A stretch of 64,000 nt of DNA from Aquamicrobium defluvii (lineage in GTDB: Bacteria; Pseudomonadota; Alphaproteobacteria; Rhizobiales; Rhizobiaceae), in contig NZ_SNZF01000015.1 in NCBI RefSeq assembly GCF_004363725.1, forward strand, positions 1 to 64,000, written 5' to 3'. The notes beneath the pieces are model-generated. The model was not told the DNA's origin. It saw nothing but the letters and a program-made list of their open reading frames with translations, and ran no database searches. The position numbers and the translations under genes were made by a program. The stretch's first letter is position 1, and every line of letters begins with the position of its first letter. This document shows positions 60,259-64,000 of the stretch, in pieces.

Positions 60259-61722
60259 ATGGCGAATGCGAAGTGGCCGGTTCACGGCGAGATCACCGGC
60301 CCCATCGTCATGATCGGTTTCGGCTCCATCGGGCGCGGCACGCTGCCGCTGATCGAGCGCCATTTCCGCTTCGACAAATCGCGCCTGACCGTGATCGATC
60401 CGCGCGACACCAACCGCAAGCTGCTGGACGAGCGCGGCATCGCCTTCGTTCAGGAGGCCGTGACCCGCGACAATTACAAGGATTTGCTGACACCGCTGCT
60501 CACTGCGGGGGAAGGTCAGGGTTTCTGCGTCAACCTGTCGGTCGACACCGGCTCCGTCGAGCTGATGCGGCTGTGCCGTGAACTGGGCGTCCTCTATGTC
60601 GATACGGTGATCGAGCCCTGGCTCGGCTTCTATTTCGACGACAAGGCGGACAATGCATCCCGCACCAATTATGCCCTGCGCGAAACGCTGCTCAGGGAAA
60701 AGCGCAAGCGGCCCGGCGGCACCACCGCAGTCTCCACCTGCGGCGCCAATCCCGGCATGGTTTCCTGGCTCGTCAAGCAGGCGCTCCTCAATCTGGCGGG
60801 CGACCTCGGCATGGCAATCGGCGAGCCGCCGGCACCGCAGGACCGCGACGGCTGGGCGAAACTGATGCGCGACGCCGGCGTCAAGGGCATCCACATCGCC
60901 GAGCGCGACACGCAGCGGGCGAAGAAGCCCAAGCCGCTCGGCACCTTCTGGAACACATGGTCCGTCGAAGGTTTCATCGCCGAAGGTCTCCAGCCGGCCG
61001 AACTCGGCTGGGGCACGCATGAGAAATGGATGCCGAAGAATGCGCGCAGGCACAAGAAGGGCTGCGGCGCGGGCATCTGGCTCGAACAACCGGGTGGCAA
61101 CACCCGCGTGAGGAGCTGGTGCCCGACACCCGGCCCGCAATATGGCTTCCTCGTTACCCACAACGAGGCGATCTCGATCGCCGATTTCTTCACCCTGCGT
61201 GGCAAGAAGGGGGGCGGCAAGAAGGGCAAGGTGCACTACCGTCCGACCTGCAACTACGCCTATCATCCCTGCAACGACGCCGTGCTCTCGATACACGAGA
61301 TGTTCGGCGCCGCCGGACGCGCGCAGGAGACACAGCACGTTCTGGAGCAGAACGAGCTGGTCGACGGCATCGACGAGCTCGGCGTGCTGCTCTACGGTCA
61401 CGACAGGAACGCCTACTGGTATGGTTCGCAGCTCTCGCTGGCCGAAGCGCGCAAGCTGGCCCCCTATCAGAACGCCACCGGGCTTCAGGTCAGTTCCGCC
61501 GTGCTTGCCGGCATGGTCTGGGCGCTCGAAAACCCGCAGGCCGGCATCGTCGAGGCCGACGAAATGGACTACCGGCGTTGCCTCGAGATCCAGTCGCCCT
61601 ATCTTGGCCCCGTGAATGGCTATTATACGGACTGGACACCGCTCGAGAACCGCCCCGGCCTGTTTCCGGAAAATATCGACGCAAGCGATCCGTGGCAGTT
61701 CCGCAACATACTGGTGCGATAG
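60259..61722 (+). CDS. hss: Homospermidine synthase
   Basis: NAD-dependent enzyme that condenses two putrescine molecules (or putrescine with spermidine) to homospermidine, the typical long polyamine of many Rhizobiales. The 487 residues start with a Rossmann motif IGFGSIGRGT at about 19-28 and contain VIDPRDTNRKLLDERGI, TVIEPWLGFYFD and VSTCGANPGMVSWLVKQALL. GGAGCGAGCG precedes the ATG. It uses the product of the odc gene at 41.6 kb, although the two are 17 kb apart here. Confidence 0.95.
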   Translation: MANAKWPVHGEITGPIVMIGFGSIGRGTLPLIERHFRFDKSRLTVIDPRDTNRKLLDERGIAFVQEAVTRDNYKDLLTPLLTAGEGQGFCVNLSVDTGSVELMRLCRELGVLYVDTVIEPWLGFYFDDKADNASRTNYALRETLLREKRKRPGGTTAVSTCGANPGMVSWLVKQALLNLAGDLGMAIGEPPAPQDRDGWAKLMRDAGVKGIHIAERDTQRAKKPKPLGTFWNTWSVEGFIAEGLQPAELGWGTHEKWMPKNARRHKKGCGAGIWLEQPGGNTRVRSWCPTPGPQYGFLVTHNEAISIADFFTLRGKKGGGKKGKVHYRPTCNYAYHPCNDAVLSIHEMFGAAGRAQETQHVLEQNELVDGIDELGVLLYGHDRNAYWYGSQLSLAEARKLAPYQNATGLQVSSAVLAGMVWALENPQAGIVEADEMDYRRCLEIQSPYLGPVNGYYTDWTPLENRPGLFPENIDASDPWQFRNILVR

Positions 61723-61805
61723 GTCTGGGCGTACTCCGTCCGCACAGCTTGCAATCGCGCCGAAATCGCGCAATTGAACAAGGGCGGATCGAGGAGAAGC
61801 GCAAC

Positions 61806-62186
61806 ATGAACACCCCCCGTAGACTTGTAACGGCAGCCATCGTTCTGGCGGCCGCCGGTGCACTCGCTGCCTGCACCACCAGCCCGCCCCCTCCTCCCGG
61901 TGGCGGTGGGGTCGCGCGCAGCGGCGTCGAAGGCTCGTGGATCGATGCCCAGGGCACTGGCCTTTCGACCTTCAGCGGCGGTGTCTTCCAGACCGTGGCA
62001 ACGGATACCGGGCAGAAGCTCTCCGACGGCAGCTACCGCATGACGGGCCCCACCTCGGTCGAGATTTCCGGCACCTCGCTGATCCGTCAGTCGCCGATCA
62101 GCTTCAACTGCCTGATGATCTCCACCAGCCAGCTCAACTGCACCAGCGTCACCGGCCAGAATTTCGTTCTGACGCGCAGGGCCTGA
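61806..62186 (+). CDS. omp10: Outer-membrane lipoprotein Omp10
   Basis: A 126-residue lipoprotein, the same length as Brucella Omp10. The signal peptide ends LAAC, and the acylated Cys is followed by a Pro/Gly-rich linker. The small beta-barrel domain reads GVEGSWIDAQGTGLSTFSGG, VFQTVATDTGQKLSDGSYRM, and FNCLMISTSQLNCTSVTGQN, closely matching Omp10 with its conserved cysteine pair. hemH follows, the same neighbour as in Brucella. Confidence 0.88.
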   Translation: MNTPRRLVTAAIVLAAAGALAACTTSPPPPPGGGGVARSGVEGSWIDAQGTGLSTFSGGVFQTVATDTGQKLSDGSYRMTGPTSVEISGTSLIRQSPISFNCLMISTSQLNCTSVTGQNFVLTRRA

Positions 62187-62304
62187 ACCCGCCCGGAAAG
62201 GTGCATGCGGCGCGACGTCCGCCGCATGCGGGGTGCGGCTAGACGCAGCATTGCATCCTTGCGGCGCCACGCTAGTTTCTGCGGCTCGTAGAGAAAGCGA
62301 GCGC

Positions 62305-63366
62305 ATGTCCAGAACCGACCAGACCGAAGCCCGGATCGCCACCCTTTCGGCGACGCCGGCGGGCCAGAGCGCCACCCGCCCCGCCAGGGTCGGCGTCATG
62401 CTGCTCAACCTTGGTACGCCAGACGGCACCGAGTTCAAGCCGATGTGGCGCTATCTGCGGGAGTTCCTGTCCGATCCGCGCATCGTGGAACTGAACAGGC
62501 TGGTCTGGTACCCGATCCTCTACGGGCTGGTGCTCACGGTACGGCCGAAAAAGTCCGGCGAGAACTATGCCCGCATCTGGAACCGCGAGCGCAACGAATC
62601 GCCGCTGCACACCTTCACCCGCTCCCAGAGCGAGAAGCTCGGCGCGGCCCTGCGGGACCTCGCCAATGTCAGCGTCGACTGGGGCATGCGCTACGGCAAC
62701 CCCTCGACCGGCTCCGTCGCCCGCAAGCTGGTGGAGCGCGGCTGCGACCGCATCCTCTCCTTCCCGCTCTATCCGCAATATTCGGCGACCACCACCGCCA
62801 CCGCCAACGACCAGCTCTTTCGCGCCCTGATGAAGATGCGGCGCGCGCCGGCGCTGCGCACCGTACCGCCCTATTATGACGATCCGGTCTATATCGACGC
62901 GCTCGCCGCTTCGATCCGCAAGCATCTCGCCACGCTCGAATTCGAGCCTGAAGTCGTCCTTGCTTCCTACCACGGCATTCCGAAGGCTTTCTCCGACAAG
63001 GGCGACCCCTATCGCCGCCATTGCCTCGAGACGACGCGCCTGCTGCGCGAGAAGCTCCGCTGGGGCGAGGAAAGGCTGATGACCACCTTCCAGTCGCGCT
63101 TCGGCGCGCAGGAATGGCTCCAGCCCTACACCGACGCCACCGTCGAGAAGCTGGCCAGGGACGGCGTGAAACGTATTGCCGTTTTAAATCCCGGCTTTGT
63201 CTCGGACTGCATCGAGACGCTGGACGAGATCGGTCGCGAGGTCTGCGAGAAATTCCTCCATGCCGGCGGCGAGAAGTTCAGCCACATTCCATGCCTGAAC
63301 GACACTCCGGAGGGCATGGCGGTGATCGAGACGCTGGTGCGGCGCGAACTGGCCGGCTGGGCCTGA
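62305..63366 (+). CDS. hemH: Ferrochelatase
   Basis: Inserts ferrous iron into protoporphyrin IX, the last step of heme synthesis; 353 residues. The family parts are VMLLNLGTPDGTEFKPMWRY, FPLYPQYSATTTATAND, the active-site His in SYHGIPKAFSDKGDPY, and LNPGFVSDCIETLDEI with the acidic proton-shuttle residues. The ATG at 62305 fits the family N-terminus. It is next to omp10, an order conserved with Brucella. Confidence 0.96.
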   Translation: MSRTDQTEARIATLSATPAGQSATRPARVGVMLLNLGTPDGTEFKPMWRYLREFLSDPRIVELNRLVWYPILYGLVLTVRPKKSGENYARIWNRERNESPLHTFTRSQSEKLGAALRDLANVSVDWGMRYGNPSTGSVARKLVERGCDRILSFPLYPQYSATTTATANDQLFRALMKMRRAPALRTVPPYYDDPVYIDALAASIRKHLATLEFEPEVVLASYHGIPKAFSDKGDPYRRHCLETTRLLREKLRWGEERLMTTFQSRFGAQEWLQPYTDATVEKLARDGVKRIAVLNPGFVSDCIETLDEIGREVCEKFLHAGGEKFSHIPCLNDTPEGMAVIETLVRRELAGWA

Positions 63367-63397
63367 ACACCGCGATCCTTCATCCTGCGGGAAGGCC

Positions 63398-63452
63398 GTA
63401 ATCCGGTTTTTTCGGAAAACCGCTTTCCACTTTCAGGCCCAATGCTTTAATG
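63398..63452 (-). repeat. Dispersed Rhizobiales-type intergenic repeat
   Basis: On the minus strand the sequence reads AGCATTGGGCCTGAAAGTGG, then AAAGCGGTTTTCCG and AAAAAACCGG, the layout of a common Rhizobiales intergenic repeat. A stem CGGTTTT / AAAACCG (63404-63422) is internal. It lies between hemH and the band-7 gene and may also end the hemH transcript. Confidence 0.55.
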
Positions 63453-63490
63453 GTCCTTCGACGGCGGATGCTTTCGAAAGGTGACGGTCC

Positions 63491-64000
63491 ATGCTCGCAG
63501 GGTTCGATATTGTCATAGTGGTGCTGGCTGTCGTTGTGCTGCTGGTGCTGTTTGCAGGCGTCAAGACGGTGCCGCAGGGCTACAACTATACCGTCGAGCG
63601 TTTCGGCCGCTACACGCGCACCCTGTCTCCCGGCCTGAACCTGATCGTCCCCTTCATCGACCGCATCGGCGCGAAGATGAACATGATGGAGCAGGTGCTG
63701 GACGTTCCCACGCAGGAAATCATCACCCGCGACAACGCCATCGTCGCCGTCGACGGCGTCGCCTTCTATCAGGTGCTGAACGCCCCGCAGGCGGCCTACC
63801 AGGTGGCCGGGCTGCAAAACGCCATCCTCAACCTGACCATGACCAATATCCGCACGGTGATGGGCTCCATGGACCTTGATGAGCTGCTTTCCAACCGCGA
63901 CACCATCAACGAGCGCCTGCTGCGCGTCGTCGACGAGGCGGCGCACCCTTGGGGCATCAAGGTCACCCGCGTCGAGATCAAGGACATCAATCCGCCCGCC
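63491..64000 (+). CDS. SPFH/band-7 (stomatin-like, QmcA) protein, N-terminal part
   Basis: The first 170 residues are present; the gene runs off the right edge. An N-terminal membrane anchor ([20 protein letters not shown]) precedes the band-7 domain: [59 protein letters not shown], and [16 protein letters not shown]. This is the QmcA/stomatin pattern, a membrane-microdomain scaffold. These genes are often followed by an NfeD-like partner, which would lie outside the window. Confidence 0.93.
   Translation, partial: MLAGFDIVIVVLAVVVLLVLFAGVKTVPQGYNYTVERFGRYTRTLSPGLNLIVPFIDRIGAKMNMMEQVLDVPTQEIITRDNAIVAVDGVAFYQVLNAPQAAYQVAGLQNAILNLTMTNIRTVMGSMDLDELLSNRDTINERLLRVVDEAAHPWGIKVTRVEIKDINPPA

Overview
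The window is a GC-rich alphaproteobacterial chromosome segment. It most likely comes from the Hyphomicrobiales (Rhizobiales), near Mesorhizobium, Nitratireductor, Aquamicrobium or Brucella. Markers for this are the VisN/VisR pair, an FtcR/Rem-type orphan regulator, the motA plus motB-motC-motD arrangement with motE, flaF-flbT, an Omp10 lipoprotein next to hemH, and homospermidine synthase with an ornithine decarboxylase. No rRNA, tRNA, CRISPR array, phage module or insertion-sequence transposase was seen.

Positions 1-1358 hold the start of an aldehyde dehydrogenase running off the left edge and a divergent acetylpolyamine amidohydrolase. Positions about 1.67-40.5 kb are a nearly complete flagellar regulon. 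Its order is visN-visR; convergent orf-flhB-fliG-fliN-fliM-motA on the minus strand; a DUF1217 gene-flgF-fliI-orf; flgBC-fliE-flgG-flgA-flgI-motE-flgH-fliL-fliP; two tandem flagellins; fliF-fliH-motB-motC-motD(fliK)-lytic transglycosylase-ftcR; flgE-flgK-flgL-flaF-flbT-flgD-fliQ; an MFS transporter; and flhA-fliR-fliJ-flgJ-flgN-like-FliL-like. Chemotaxis genes are not in this window. Many neighbours overlap by 4 nt, which suggests translational coupling.

Six transcription-unit heads (motA, DUF1217, flgB, fliF, flgE, flhA) carry the same promoter-like element, TTCGCRCAAG-N9-CTANYYT, about 28-45 nt before the start codon. This looks like the shared switch of the regulon and is plausibly where FtcR acts. 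The lytic transglycosylase gene between motD and ftcR is broken. A 102-bp two-hairpin repeat sits inside its signal-peptide codons and adds an in-frame stop. A second, diverged member of the same repeat family lies after fliQ.

Positions 40.6-64 kb are housekeeping and accessory genes: an SCP2 protein behind a perfect 16-bp palindrome, a GNAT enzyme, ornithine decarboxylase with a long leader (candidate speF RNA), a LysR regulator, a nickel/cobalt group (DUF1007 protein, RcnA-like exporter, small membrane protein, CDF exporter), an SDR, a TerB-like membrane protein, tRNA hydroxylase TrhO, an endolysin-like muramidase, KDPG aldolase, a DUF882 peptidase-like protein, an orphan sigma-54 response regulator, oligoendopeptidase F, pabB-pabC, homospermidine synthase, omp10, hemH, and the start of a stomatin-like gene cut by the right edge. 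Start sites were chosen by reading Shine-Dalgarno sequences. All family assignments come from recognising motifs by eye, without database searches.
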